Shown here: positions 43,330-51,622 of the stretch, piece by piece
Layout of the letters: every line of letters begins with the position of its first letter
Position numbering within the stretch: the first letter of the stretch is position 1
Assembly (NCBI RefSeq): GCF_025913575.1
Contig: NZ_CP109785.1
Location: 2,232,001-2,296,000, forward strand
Origin: Halocatena marina
GTDB lineage: Archaea; Halobacteriota; Halobacteria; Halobacteriales; Haloarculaceae
Length of the DNA stretch: 64,000 bases
Reading direction: 5' to 3'
Translations under genes and position numbers: made by a program
The notes under the pieces: model-generated
Databases searched by the model: none
Told to the model about the DNA's origin: nothing
What the model saw: the letters and a program-made list of their open reading frames with translations, nothing else

Positions 43330-43614
43330 TTATGGGAACCAACCGTGAGGACAGTTGATAACTGCCGCACTCTCGTCTTCCTTGATTAGCCTACGTATGG
43401 CTGCTACGTGAATTTTTGGCCAATTTTCACCCAAATTGTCACCAACTATTGCGGCAAGAACAGATCGATCGACGGAAAATACATCGGAATCGGAGGACAG
43501 TTCAGGATCTGACTTACTACCCATGTACCAAGCACGGGCACGCTGTGTAGGATGAAGTATAGCACGTCGGTCGCTCTCCGAATTGGTTTGAGTTGTCCGA
43601 GTATCAACGGGCAC
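43330..43614 (-). CDS. orphan 94-residue protein with an iron-box-like operator at its promoter
   Basis: A 94-residue protein with no family I recognise. It has a hydrophilic N-terminal half and a C-terminal part 'VLAAIVGDNLGENWPKIHVAAIRRLIKEDESAAV' (in pieces) that looks like a folded helical unit, ending CPHGWFP. A minus-strand TATA element (TTTTTAGG, near 43639-43646) predicts a transcript that starts at about 43616, next to GTG 43614. A DtxR-type inverted repeat overlaps that TATA element. Without the promoter evidence I would not have called this gene. An internal ATG at 43524 is another possible start. Confidence 0.5.
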   Translation of the reverse strand: MPVDTRTTQTNSESDRRAILHPTQRARAWYMGSKSDPELSSDSDVFSVDRSVLAAIVGDNLGENWPKIHVAAIRRLIKEDESAAVINCPHGWFP

Positions 43615-43627
43615 AACACTTATGATG

Positions 43628-43645
43628 TTTTAGGCCAACCTAAAA
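43628..43645. promoter_or_regulatory. DtxR/IdeR-type metal-responsive operator
   Basis: An 18-base inverted repeat, TTTTAGG-CCAA-CCTAAAA with perfect 7-base arms. Its core TTAGG-N4-CCTAA matches the half-sites of DtxR/IdeR iron boxes and resembles the motif of haloarchaeal Idr/SirR regulators. It covers the TATA element of the orphan gene at 43330-43614, the right place for repression. A regulator of this family is encoded at 52513-53184. Confidence 0.55.
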
Positions 43646-43751
43646 ACACGGCTCGGTGTAACCGGGCTGTGTGCATCGATCGAGAACAACAGTGGGCTAT
43701 ACACTGTCGGCTATACGGTCCAACCGACAGTCTGCGTCTGTCCTTCGTTCG

Positions 43752-44285
43752 TTAATACGTTGGTGGTTCCTCACGAACACCTTCGCGTTTGTTCACGACA
43801 CGCGCAAAGACGAACAACGCATCGGAAAGTCGGTTTAGATACGTTATCGCTGCCTCGTTTACCGGTTCGTCTGTTGCGAGCGAGACTGCACGGCGTTCTG
43901 CGCGGCGGACAACGGCGCGAGCGTGATGGAGTCGCGCGCCAATTTCGCTTCCACCAGGAAGGATAAACGACTGTAGAGGATCAAGCTCCTCGTCGAAGCT
44001 GTCGATCCACACTTCTAGCTGCTTGATCTCTTCCTCACTCAGTCGGGGCGCATCACTCTCTTCGTCGGGATCCGCGAAGTCCGCCTGAATGATGTGAAGG
44101 TGATTCTGAATCGTTTGAAGATACTCATCGACATCGTCGTATCCTGAAGAGACGATAACGCCGATGAGCGTGTTCGCCTCATCGACGGTGCCGTAGGCCT
44201 CGATTCGTGGGTTCGTCTTTGAGACACGAGACATATCTCGCAGATCAGTTTTACCCTCATCACCTCGACCCGTGTAGATCTTCAT
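43752..44285 (-). CDS. ATP:cob(I)alamin adenosyltransferase (PduO type)
   Basis: A 177-residue trimeric-type enzyme that transfers the adenosyl group of ATP to cob(I)alamin or cobyrinic acid diamide, making adenosylcobalamin. Motifs are the N-terminal 'YTGRGDEGKTDL' phosphate-binding segment, 'RIEAYGTVDEANTLIG' and the C-terminal 'ILPGGSEIGARLHHARAVVRRAERR' with its conserved Arg/Glu residues. It is full length. No other cobalamin gene lies nearby. Adenosylcobalamin would serve methylmalonyl-CoA mutase or class II ribonucleotide reductase. Confidence 0.93.
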   Translation of the reverse strand: MKIYTGRGDEGKTDLRDMSRVSKTNPRIEAYGTVDEANTLIGVIVSSGYDDVDEYLQTIQNHLHIIQADFADPDEESDAPRLSEEEIKQLEVWIDSFDEELDPLQSFILPGGSEIGARLHHARAVVRRAERRAVSLATDEPVNEAAITYLNRLSDALFVFARVVNKREGVREEPPTY

Positions 44286-44904
44286 AGAGCAACACAGGGG
44301 GCTGAAGGTTTATACCCCACCGGTCACGTCCTTATTGGCGTATTTTCTGTGATATCATCGTATAGCCTCGTTTTGTTGCTCTATATTCACCACTAGTGCA
44401 TATAGAACCAGCAAATCTGGTTGCAATCCCACATACGATAAATCACACATCAACTATTCCAGTGACTATCTTGGTTCGACCTGCGGGTACAGCTGGCTGA
44501 TGGGGATCGCAATAGTCATCTCATAAATAACCGATACAGCCGCGCTCCTCACGGATGTTCGGCCCGATAACACTGCTAACCAGATCGAATCGACGCTCAA
44601 ACGCATAGCCTCCGTTCCCACAGGTCAAACCAAATCATGTTTGAGGCAGGATAGTCCGATTCGCTCGAAACATTAAATGCAGTGATTCCTTCGACCGACA
44701 CGAATCGTACACCGATTGATTAATAGTAGAACACCCATGATGTCTCGGTGATGACCTTACCCTGTTGCCTATATCCAGTCATATTTCTACAATCGTAAAG
44801 TAGCACCGCGAATTTATTTTCCACCGATAATTACAAAATTTTTCTATTTATTATATAAATAGAGCCGGTACAACTATATTGTATCCAGTGGTAATCACTA
44901 CTAG
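44286..44904. other. 619-bp gap, possibly with decayed coding sequence
   Basis: No intact gene is seen. On the minus strand two short open stretches in different frames meet (44597-44719, including ESDYPASNM; and 44521-44633, including LTCGNGGYAFERRFD), as a frameshifted gene remnant might. I cannot name a parent family. The last 80 bases are very AT-rich and hold the promoter of the next gene: TTATATAAAT at 44851-44860. Confidence 0.4.
44851..44860 (+). promoter_or_regulatory. TATA box of the gene at 44905
   Basis: TTATATAAAT predicts a transcript start near 44882, leaving a leader of about 20 bases ahead of ATG 44905. Confidence 0.5.
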
Positions 44905-45222
44905 ATGGGAGTTGTTAGCACGCCTTTATTGGATGAAGCACGGTCGATCTTCACCGATCTGGGATACACCGTGTCCAACGCAGGGACCGAGCTTCGAGCA
45001 GAGCGCAAGTGGCGTGTCGTGTATGTGACGGCTTCGAATCCGGATGAAACGCCGGAGCATGGGGAGCTCCGGTGTTTCGTGACTCGCGAGGATCACGCCT
45101 CATCGTTGTGCGACGACTTACTCGCACGCGCGCCAGAATATGATTGGGCAGTGATGGGTCTTACGGATACCGGTGGGTATCAGATACATCATCCGACGAT
45201 AAGTGAGGGACTGCCGACGTGA
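44905..45222 (+). CDS. conserved haloarchaeal protein (DUF7116-like)
   Basis: A 105-residue soluble protein. The opening 'LLDEARSIFTDLGYTVSNAGTELRAERKWRVVYV' (in pieces) and 'RCFVTREDHASSLCDDLL' look like a small alpha/beta domain shared by haloarchaeal proteins that I believe are termed DUF7116. No catalytic motif is evident. It has a clear promoter. Function unknown. Confidence 0.75.
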   Translation: MGVVSTPLLDEARSIFTDLGYTVSNAGTELRAERKWRVVYVTASNPDETPEHGELRCFVTREDHASSLCDDLLARAPEYDWAVMGLTDTGGYQIHHPTISEGLPT

Positions 45223-45273
45223 TAGGAAGACAGTAACGGAGAAAGTCGGATCGAAGATTGGACGTTCAGATAG

Positions 45274-45280
45274 TATATAA
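45274..45280 (+). promoter_or_regulatory. TATA box that decides the start of the 45317 gene
   Basis: TATATAA is centred at 45277 and predicts transcription start near 45303. ATG 45284 would then lie upstream of the transcript, so ATG 45317 is the likely start. Confidence 0.55.
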
Positions 45281-45316
45281 CGAATGTCTTATCGCGCTGA
45301 GTCGAGTAGACAGTCC

Positions 45317-46237
45317 ATGTTCGTCGGGCACGGGCTGCTGGCGTTTGCCGTTGTCGCTCTTTTTACACGACGGATGGGATGGTCACGCGAGCGAGCACTA
45401 TCTCTCGGACTTATCGCCTGTGCATTCGGAACCATCCCCGACGTAGACATGTTGTATGCGCCGATTGGACTGTTCGCAGGAGCAGGTGGACTACTCGAAC
45501 GTGCGGAGAATTTCTGGACAGCGAGTACGCTCGTACATCGGACAGTCACACACTCTCTGATCGTTGGCAGCATTGGCGCTCTTGGCGCAACAGCGTGGAC
45601 GGGAGACACGCAGTCACGGCATGTTGGGATTGTTCTACTCAGCCTGCTCGTAGCCATAACCACGTTGCTGAGTGGTGGTCTCGCTGGTGCGATTATGCTC
45701 GTATTCACGCTTGCAGTTCTTGCTGTTGCAACCGCTGCAGGACGGCTCGGCTTCGGCTCACGCGCTGTCTTCGGGGCAGCGCTGTTCGGCCTACTCAGCC
45801 ATCCGTTTGGTGACGTATTCACAGGTGCGCCACCTCAGTTTCTGTACCCACTCAGCATGCAGCTAATCGAAGGACGAGTTGCCGTCAGTCAGTCACCGAC
45901 CCTGCACCTCCTCGGTGCAGTGGGAATTGAACTGGCGACGATGTGGCTCGCTGCAATCGCCTTCTGCTCGATTGCTGACCGACAACTCCGCGACCACATT
46001 GAGCCGTGGGCCGTCCTCGGCGTTGTCTACGCGGTTGCTGTGCCGACTATCCCACCGCCAACACTTGCGTTGTCCTATCCCTTCGTAGTCTCCGTTCTCG
46101 GTGTGGGCGTTGTGTGTAGTGTCCCGCGACTGGACCCACGCCGTCACGAATGGCTCACCGCAGCAGTGACGGGCCTCACCGCTGTTACCGTCGCGGTACT
46201 CACATACGTAGTGACGTACAATATACTCAAAATTTGA
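45317..46237 (+). CDS. DUF457/YdjM-like membrane metal-dependent hydrolase
   Basis: A 306-residue membrane protein with about eight hydrophobic segments. It has the family's His/Asp layout: 'MFVGHGLLAFAVVALF' at the N-terminus, 'FGTIPDVDMLYAPIG', 'VHRTVTHSLIVGSIG' and 'LLSHPFGDVFTGAPPQFLYPL'. These form a putative in-membrane metal site. The C-terminal half adds four more helices absent from the shorter relative at 11179-11763. The TATA position supports ATG 45317. The substrate is unknown. Confidence 0.82.
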   Translation: MFVGHGLLAFAVVALFTRRMGWSRERALSLGLIACAFGTIPDVDMLYAPIGLFAGAGGLLERAENFWTASTLVHRTVTHSLIVGSIGALGATAWTGDTQSRHVGIVLLSLLVAITTLLSGGLAGAIMLVFTLAVLAVATAAGRLGFGSRAVFGAALFGLLSHPFGDVFTGAPPQFLYPLSMQLIEGRVAVSQSPTLHLLGAVGIELATMWLAAIAFCSIADRQLRDHIEPWAVLGVVYAVAVPTIPPPTLALSYPFVVSVLGVGVVCSVPRLDPRRHEWLTAAVTGLTAVTVAVLTYVVTYNILKI

Positions 46238-46318
46238 GACGGAAGTGCAAACACACAACACAGCCGACCCGTTTGTTCCAGCCGTATACGTTTTAGCGAG
46301 CCAATTCGTGAAACAAGT

Positions 46319-46903
46319 ATGAACACGTCGGGACTGGGACAAACGCTTCGGAGTGAGCGAATCAATGCGTTGCTTGCGTGGGTGCTCGTTGGCTTTGTCG
46401 CTGTTGTTGCCGTCGTAAATGTCGGGATAGATCTACTTTGGGCGGGGTTCGCAGCGTGTGTCGCGGTGCTCGGTGTGGTTCCGGCTGTTGCTGTGCGCTC
46501 GCTGCGCGCGATGCTTCCGTGGGAGGTGCTCGCGCTCGCGTCGCTCCCGCTTCTCGCTCAGACGTTCAGAACACCGGGGACTGGACAAGTTGCGACCTAC
46601 CTCGCTGTCGCAGCAGTGGCACTCATCGTCGCCGTTGAACTCCACGTGTTCACTCCCGTAGATATGAACTACTCGTTCGCTGTCCTTTTCGTCGTCGTCA
46701 CGACCATGGCTGCTGCAGGCGTTTGGGCAATCATCCGCTGGAGTGCCGACATCTATCTCGGCATCAGTTTCGGACTCACAGAACGAGAGCTGATGTTCGA
46801 GTTCGTTGCCTCTACGGTCGCTGGCCTCCTTGCGGGAATCATCTTCGAACTCTATTTCCGTCGGTTCATACGAGCACACGAGCGGCTGGAGGTAGATATA
46901 TGA
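46319..46903 (+). CDS. haloarchaeal membrane protein, coupled to the next gene
   Basis: A 194-residue protein with about five to six hydrophobic segments (LLAWVLVGFVAVVAVVNVGI, WAGFAACVAVLGVVPAVAV, YLAVAAVALIVAVEL, AVLFVVVTTMAAAGVWAII, VASTVAGLLAGIIFEL). No motif of a known family is recognised. Its last four bases (ATGA) overlap the start of the following membrane protein, so they are made together and may form a complex. Confidence 0.7.
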   Translation: MNTSGLGQTLRSERINALLAWVLVGFVAVVAVVNVGIDLLWAGFAACVAVLGVVPAVAVRSLRAMLPWEVLALASLPLLAQTFRTPGTGQVATYLAVAAVALIVAVELHVFTPVDMNYSFAVLFVVVTTMAAAGVWAIIRWSADIYLGISFGLTERELMFEFVASTVAGLLAGIIFELYFRRFIRAHERLEVDI

Positions 46904-47553
46904 TCTTCGCTCAACTTGGAATCGAGCAGCGTCACCAACGTCGCGTCGTCTGGTTCATGGAAGTCGGACTGGTTGGTATGTTCTTCATCGGTCTCGAACG
47001 CCAAAACACGGGCATCATCGTCAACACTGCCATCGCGCTTGCCGTTTCACAACTCCCGCCAATCTTAGAACGGGATTACAATATACCAATGAATCCCGGT
47101 CTCACGCTGTGGATCACCGCTGCCGTCTTCTTACACGCGCTCGGGACTGTGGGTTTTCCTGGAACGAACTCGTCGTTCTACAATTCGGTTTGGTGGTGGG
47201 ATCACCTCACGCACGGGCTTTCAGCATCGGTTGTCGCCGCCGCTGGATACGCTACTGTTCGCGCGATCGACGTTCATCTCGACGAGATTGAGCTTCCTCC
47301 AAAATTCATGTTCGTGTTCATACTCATGTTCGTCATCGCGTTCGGCGTTTTCTGGGAAGTCATCGAGTTTGCGCTCGGTGAACTTTCACACATCATTGGT
47401 GGCAGACCGATTCTCACACAGTACGGTATCAACGACACGATGCTTGATCTCGTGTTCGATACTATTGGAGCAGTTATTGTCGCCATCTGGGGAACAGCAC
47501 ATCTCAGTGGTGTTGTCGGTGCACTTGTCCAGCGATTCGACGATCGCAGTTGA
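46900..47553 (+). CDS. membrane protein, DUF2238/YjdF-like
   Basis: A 217-residue protein with five to six membrane segments. The central motif '[21 protein letters not shown]' and '[14 protein letters not shown]' followed by '[19 protein letters not shown]' fit the YjdF/DUF2238 pattern (D-x-x-x-H, W-E-x-x-E and D-T-x-x-D-x-x-x-D). These conserved acidic and His residues suggest a metal or lipid head-group site. ATG 46900 is set by the four-base overlap with the upstream gene. The role is unknown. Confidence 0.72.
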   Translation: MIFAQLGIEQRHQRRVVWFMEVGLVGMFFIGLERQNTGIIVNTAIALAVSQLPPILERDYNIPMNPGLTLWITAAVFLHALGTVGFPGTNSSFYNSVWWWDHLTHGLSASVVAAAGYATVRAIDVHLDEIELPPKFMFVFILMFVIAFGVFWEVIEFALGELSHIIGGRPILTQYGINDTMLDLVFDTIGAVIVAIWGTAHLSGVVGALVQRFDDRS

Positions 47554-47695
47554 TACTCGTCTGTTCAGCTCAGCCACTACATTGACGAATCCTGAGACCG
47601 TATGTCATGCTAACCATCCCCGTGCCCGAATACCGAATCCAGCACAGGGGTGGCTGTACGAATCGTTCGCAGAACACAGACACAAGATGAGAGCC

Positions 47696-47896
47696 ATGGT
47701 GTATAAGAAAATCACCTTGATCGGAACAAGCAAGGATGGATTCGACGCGGCGACGACAGACGCCGTCGATCGAGCAGAGAGAACACTCGATAACATCCTC
47801 TGGATCGAAGTCGAGAATCTTGGTGTCGAGATTGCCACTGTCGATAGCCGCGAGTATCAGGCCGAAGTCGAAGTGGCGTTCGAACTCGCCGAATGA
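47696..47896 (+). CDS. dodecin
   Basis: A 66-residue flavin-binding protein that forms dodecameric shells. The sequence '[19 protein letters not shown]' and '[20 protein letters not shown]' (in family form) contains the Trp that stacks on the riboflavin ring, and it ends '[11 protein letters not shown]'. The size matches halobacterial dodecin. It should store or buffer riboflavin in the cytoplasm. ATG 47696 is preferred; ATG 47687 would add three residues. It converges on the YjbQ gene. Confidence 0.93.
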   Translation: MVYKKITLIGTSKDGFDAATTDAVDRAERTLDNILWIEVENLGVEIATVDSREYQAEVEVAFELAE

Positions 47897-47911
47897 AAAA
47901 TGAGGAGACGA

Positions 47912-48298
47912 CTATTTTTCGATCGTTGTCACCGAAACACGGCGATCGCGTGGGCCGTCACATTCGATGAACACAATTGATTGCCACGTTCCAAGCACGA
48001 GCGCGCTATTCTCAACGGGGACTGTGACGTGCTCACCGAGAAGCATCGCGCGGAGATGTGCGTCGGCGTTCCGATCGATGTCGTCGTGAGCGTATCCGGC
48101 ACCTTGTGGAACAAGCTCGTTGAGCACGCGCTCAACATCGGATCTGAGCCGTTGTTCATCTTCGTTGACAACGACACCGGCGGTCGTGTGAGGGACGAAC
48201 ACCGTACAAAGTCCCGAATCGATATCGAGAGAGGCTGTCACTCGATCAGTAACATCGATGTACTCGACGCGTTCGTTTGTGGAGAGTTGAAATTGCAT
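47912..48298 (-). CDS. YjbQ/UPF0047 family protein
   Basis: A 128-residue protein of the YjbQ family with the signature 'GLCTVFVPHTTAGVVVNEDE', 'HDDIDRNADAHLRAMLLG' and 'LGTWQSIVFIECDGPRDRRV'. The family forms trimers with a His/Glu metal site and has weak thiamine-phosphate synthase activity in bacteria. The natural role is still unclear. It is full length, and 39 bases separate it from the upstream IscA-type gene on the same strand. Confidence 0.93.
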   Translation of the reverse strand: MQFQLSTNERVEYIDVTDRVTASLDIDSGLCTVFVPHTTAGVVVNEDEQRLRSDVERVLNELVPQGAGYAHDDIDRNADAHLRAMLLGEHVTVPVENSALVLGTWQSIVFIECDGPRDRRVSVTTIEK

Positions 48299-48337
48299 GT
48301 GGAATCTGATCGGTCAGGATGAACGATGTGGCCCGCG

Positions 48338-48694
48338 TTATGTCCGGAATGACTCGCCACAGCCACACTCGCTGACCACATTGGGATTTTCGACGTGGAA
48401 CCCCTCTCCTTGAAGCCCTCCTTCGAAATCGAGGATACTCCCTTCGATGTAGTTCATACTCGCCGGATCGACGAATATCCGCAGCCCGTGGTGTTCGTAG
48501 ATAGTGTCGTCTGCTTCCGGTTCGTTATCGAAGCGCATTCCGTAGGAAAGACCAGCACAACCCCCTTGTCGAACGAAGAGACGAAGCCCGGCTTCGTTCG
48601 TGTCCATATTCTCCCCGTTCAACAGACCGAGAGCTTCCTCTGCAGCCGTCTCAGTCACATCGATCGTTGTATCCGTCTCCACCGTCGAGCTCAT
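48338..48694 (-). CDS. HesB/IscA-family iron-sulfur assembly protein
   Basis: A 118-residue A-type iron-sulfur carrier or scaffold. The three conserved cysteines are present: Cys46 (RQGGCAGLSY) and Cys110/Cys112 (SECGCGESF). It holds and hands over Fe-S clusters to target enzymes. ATG 48694 gives the standard length; the in-frame sequence upstream to 49072 is not conserved. It is probably cotranscribed with yjbQ. No other SUF or ISC gene is nearby. Confidence 0.94.
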   Translation of the reverse strand: MSSTVETDTTIDVTETAAEEALGLLNGENMDTNEAGLRLFVRQGGCAGLSYGMRFDNEPEADDTIYEHHGLRIFVDPASMNYIEGSILDFEGGLQGEGFHVENPNVVSECGCGESFRT

Positions 48695-48874
48695 GTCTCC
48701 CTCTACCATATGAAGACTGTTAATCTTGACGCCAGTCACCGGATCACGGACAGTTGAGCGGTGACAATCGACGATCGGTTTCGTGGTTCTTGTATGAATA
48801 ATATCGTTGACGATACTCGAAATGAATCGTAGAGCGACGAAAGTTCCATATGTCACTGCCAGAAACGACCCCAC

Positions 48875-49090
48875 ATGATTCGACAGCTGCTGTACGGAGT
48901 ACTCGGAGGAATTGGTGTGGTCACAGGCATTCTCGCGGTTGGACTCGCGGCAACCCACGTTGGGTTCGTGCTCGATGATCCGCCCCTTTTGATCGGATTC
49001 GTCGGGACGTTCGTCGCGGGATGCTTGCTCGTGGTCCAAGGAGGCAAAACAGTCGCCGCACAGATCCCGCATCGGTTGACAACACAGTGA
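48875..49090 (+). CDS. small two-helix membrane protein
   Basis: A 71-residue protein with two hydrophobic helices (LLYGVLGGIGVVTGILAVGL and LIGFVGTFVAGCLLVV) joined by a short acidic loop (DDPP). It is typical of haloarchaeal small membrane proteins of unknown role. It is divergent from the IscA-type gene and convergent with trmJ. Confidence 0.6.
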   Translation: MIRQLLYGVLGGIGVVTGILAVGLAATHVGFVLDDPPLLIGFVGTFVAGCLLVVQGGKTVAAQIPHRLTTQ

Positions 49091-49126
49091 ACTGATTACG
49101 CCCGATTATCGAGAGACGTCAGACCG

Positions 49127-49891
49127 TCACTCGTTCTCGTTCTTGTTCTTTGTCGTGTCCTCGTTTGGTTTCTGTGCTTGTTTCTCGCGCAGTCGATTCT
49201 CCGCTCGTCGGAAGACGCCACGGAGCGAACTCACTTCTCGTCGTGTTGGGTGCGCGCGTCCGAGCACGCGGCGCCAAAGGCGTCGAATACGGGATTGCTG
49301 TTCGGGAACGATGCCAACCGGCTCGATGAACGTCTCGAACTGATCGTGCAGGCCCTCAATGTCTCGCTCGGAGGCACGAACGATTTTTGTTGGATGTTGG
49401 GTTTCGTCGACAGTGATCGATCGGAGTTCGTAGAGAACGATAGTGGCTGCCTGACCGAGGTTGAGAACAGGGTAGGCTTCACTCGCCGGAATAGAGCAAA
49501 TTTCGTCGAGTGACGAGAGTTCCTCGTTGTGGAGACCGACGCGCTCGCGGCCGAACACGATCACTGTCTCGGTCCCCACGGTGGTAAGTGAGTCCGTAAG
49601 TTCACGCGGTGTCACAAACGGATAGCGGACGTGTCGTCGATCGTCGCTGTTAGTGACCGCTGTACAGCCCACCGTGTGGAAGTTCTCTATCAGATACTCG
49701 AAGGAGACCGTTTGGGCGTTTGGAAGCACATCTTCGCGCGCCTGTCCCGCGAGAGCGTAGGCCTCACCGTCGGGATCGAGATCTGGTGGATCAACGAGAT
49801 AGAGATCGGAGAGACCGAAGTTCTTCATCGCTCTAGCGATGGTACCGACGTTGCCGGGAGTCTGTGCGTCGACAATGGCGACCGAGATCAT
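49127..49891 (-). CDS. SPOUT RNA 2'-O-methyltransferase (TrmJ-like)
   Basis: A 254-residue protein. The first 160 residues are a SPOUT domain with 'VDAQTPGNVGTIARAMKNFGL' (in family form), 'VIVFGRERVGLHNEEL' and 'IPASEAYPVLNLGQAATIVLYEL', the knot motifs that bind S-adenosylmethionine. The remaining 90 residues are basic, ending in a Lys/Asn/Glu tail. TrmJ methylates the ribose of tRNA position 32; an rRNA target cannot be excluded. It overlaps the upstream gene by four bases (ATGA). Confidence 0.88.
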   Translation of the reverse strand: MISVAIVDAQTPGNVGTIARAMKNFGLSDLYLVDPPDLDPDGEAYALAGQAREDVLPNAQTVSFEYLIENFHTVGCTAVTNSDDRRHVRYPFVTPRELTDSLTTVGTETVIVFGRERVGLHNEELSSLDEICSIPASEAYPVLNLGQAATIVLYELRSITVDETQHPTKIVRASERDIEGLHDQFETFIEPVGIVPEQQSRIRRLWRRVLGRAHPTRREVSSLRGVFRRAENRLREKQAQKPNEDTTKNKNENE

Positions 49892-50412
49892 ACCTCAAGA
49901 TCGTCGAAATCGAGATCCAGTGCTTCGCGCTCTTCCTCACTCAACGATGCAAGCTCCTCTTCGAGCGACTGCAGCTCCTCATCAGGTTCCGGGTCCGGAA
50001 CCGAGTCGGGATCGGTATCGACGTGCTCGATCCCACCGTAGCCTTCGGGCGCACGCCCACCGTCTGCAAACCACTGGTGGAATGCGTTCGAAAACAACCG
50101 ATCACCGACGAGTTCGCGTCCATCCTCTTCTCGAAACCAGTAGAGAAAGTCCACTTCGTGTCTGTTACAGAGGACGGTCTCTCGGAGTGGTTCGCCGTAG
50201 ACGACGGCGGCCGACCGACAGCGCTCTTTTTCTTCTTCACCGTGGATTAACCAGCAGGCATCACACGGATCGTTGACAACATCCATCAAGCGAGAGATTC
50301 GATCTCGCGTATCGGGAGACATATCGGAAAGAGCCCTGAAATCCCCCTCCTCGTTGAACACCTCCTCTTCGTCGAACCGCCACCCGCGGAGTCCGATACT
50401 AACTTTCGTCAT
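49888..50412 (-). CDS. conserved haloarchaeal protein upstream of trmJ
   Basis: A 174-residue acidic protein opening 'TKVSIGLRGWRFDEEEVFNEEGD', with a Cys/His cluster 'DPCDACWLIHGEEEKERCRSA' and 'ETVLCNRHEVDFLYWF' that could form a zinc site (C-x2-C ... C ... C-x2-H). The last 40 residues are almost all Glu/Asp/Ser/Leu. I recognise no named family. The four-base overlap with trmJ indicates a shared job, perhaps in RNA modification. ATG 50412 is used rather than 50457. Confidence 0.78.
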   Translation of the reverse strand: MTKVSIGLRGWRFDEEEVFNEEGDFRALSDMSPDTRDRISRLMDVVNDPCDACWLIHGEEEKERCRSAAVVYGEPLRETVLCNRHEVDFLYWFREEDGRELVGDRLFSNAFHQWFADGGRAPEGYGGIEHVDTDPDSVPDPEPDEELQSLEEELASLSEEEREALDLDFDDLEV

Positions 50413-50565
50413 GAGATCGGGTAGCCGGTGGGAGGTGAAAAGCAGCGTGCTTAGCACTCACTCTCCAAAGACTACCGATTGCTATTCGAAGGCGGAATCG
50501 TCGATAGACGAAAGATCGGTTGCTTCGTCGAACGATTGATACTGCTTGCGCCACTCGTATCGTAC

Positions 50566-50730
50566 ATGGCAACAATCGTTCCGCCGCGTGAACGCGTTTG
50601 TGAACGCTGTGGTCGGGGAGACATTTGGGATGAGGAATCCGAAAATTGGGTCGTTGCTGACGATCCCGGTGACCCATTCTGTCTCCACGATTGGGACATC
50701 AACGGTACATACAACCCGGTTGATGAGTAG
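50566..50730 (+). CDS. HEWD-family small zinc-binding protein
   Basis: A 54-residue protein with 'RVCERCGRGDIWDEESENW' and a C-terminal 'CLHDWDINGTYNPV', matching haloarchaeal HEWD proteins (C-x2-C ... C-x-H). Here the name-giving His-Glu-Trp-Asp is His-Asp-Trp-Asp. It probably binds one zinc ion. Function unknown. It lies 9 bases ahead of cutA on the same strand. Confidence 0.78.
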   Translation: MATIVPPRERVCERCGRGDIWDEESENWVVADDPGDPFCLHDWDINGTYNPVDE

Positions 50731-50739
50731 TGACTGGCA

Positions 50740-51039
50740 ATGCCGACTGCCTACATCACCGCACCGCCCGACAGCGCGACTGATCTCGCTCGGATGCTCG
50801 TCGACAAGCGACTCGCAGCCTGCGTGAATCGCATTGACTGTCAATCGATCTACCGCTGGGAAGGCGAAATAGCCAACGAAGAAGAAGTAATTCTGTTAGC
50901 GAAGACAACAGACGAACGCTACGACGATCTCGTCGAACAGGTCACTAAGGCTCATCCGCACGACGTTCCCTGTATCGAGCGCTTCGATGACGTTCCGATC
51001 GAGTCGTTCGCCGCATGGCGTGATGCGTCCGTAGCGTAA
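50740..51039 (+). CDS. cutA: CutA divalent-ion tolerance protein
   Basis: A 99-residue trimeric CutA protein, full length: 'YITAPPDSATDLARMLVDKRLAACVNRI' (in family form), 'SIYRWEGEIANEEEVILLAKT' and 'HPHDVPCIERF'. It is related in fold to PII proteins. Its link to copper tolerance is weak and the physiological role is still debated. It is expressed with the HEWD gene. Confidence 0.95.
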   Translation: MPTAYITAPPDSATDLARMLVDKRLAACVNRIDCQSIYRWEGEIANEEEVILLAKTTDERYDDLVEQVTKAHPHDVPCIERFDDVPIESFAAWRDASVA

Positions 51040-51244
51040 TAGAGTTCAGCAGACTCTAGTCTGATGTAATACATATGACCCGAGTTACACTCGATTGGTA
51101 CGCCGATATTGGGCTTCTGAGTCAGTTTCCTCCTTGATGATTGGTCTATTTGAGAACGACCGCGACAGTTATTACTGTTGGCAAAGGATTCCATTCCATG
51201 TGCGTACGGTACTATGAGAACCAACATTCAATGTGGGGGTTCGA

Positions 51245-51622
51245 ATGGTCAATCTGCTCCAACGGGAACTGATTGGCCAGTTTGTCGGTAGCGACTTTGA
51301 TCCCTGCTCTGCCACCTGTAGTTTCCACGATGGCACGTGCACGCTTGAAGCCGGAGATACGCTTCAGATAGAAATCGAGCGCATGTGTGGTGAGTGGGTA
51401 CCGTTGTTTCATCGTTGTGCAGACCACGCTGTCGAAGCGTTTCCGGAGGAACACAGTGTCCACGGTGTCGATCAGGCACTCATCGATACGACGCTTGCTC
51501 CAACTGGCGCGCATCTACCCGAGACGAACGAGTACGCGCCTGATGCGCTCACGATCGCTGATATCGAAGTTGTCGATCACTCGCCTCCGACGGAGGGCCG
51601 CCGGCCGACCGATCAGGACTGA
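51245..51622 (+). CDS. conserved haloarchaeal protein with Cys/His clusters
   Basis: A 125-residue protein of no family that I can name with confidence. It has Cys residues at 'DPCSATCSFHDGTC' and a later 'RMCGEWVPLFHRCADHAVE' cluster, so a bound metal is plausible. ATG 51245 follows a GGGGG run; GTG 51233 is possible. It overlaps the convergent exonuclease gene by 10 bases. Confidence 0.6.
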   Translation: MVNLLQRELIGQFVGSDFDPCSATCSFHDGTCTLEAGDTLQIEIERMCGEWVPLFHRCADHAVEAFPEEHSVHGVDQALIDTTLAPTGAHLPETNEYAPDALTIADIEVVDHSPPTEGRRPTDQD

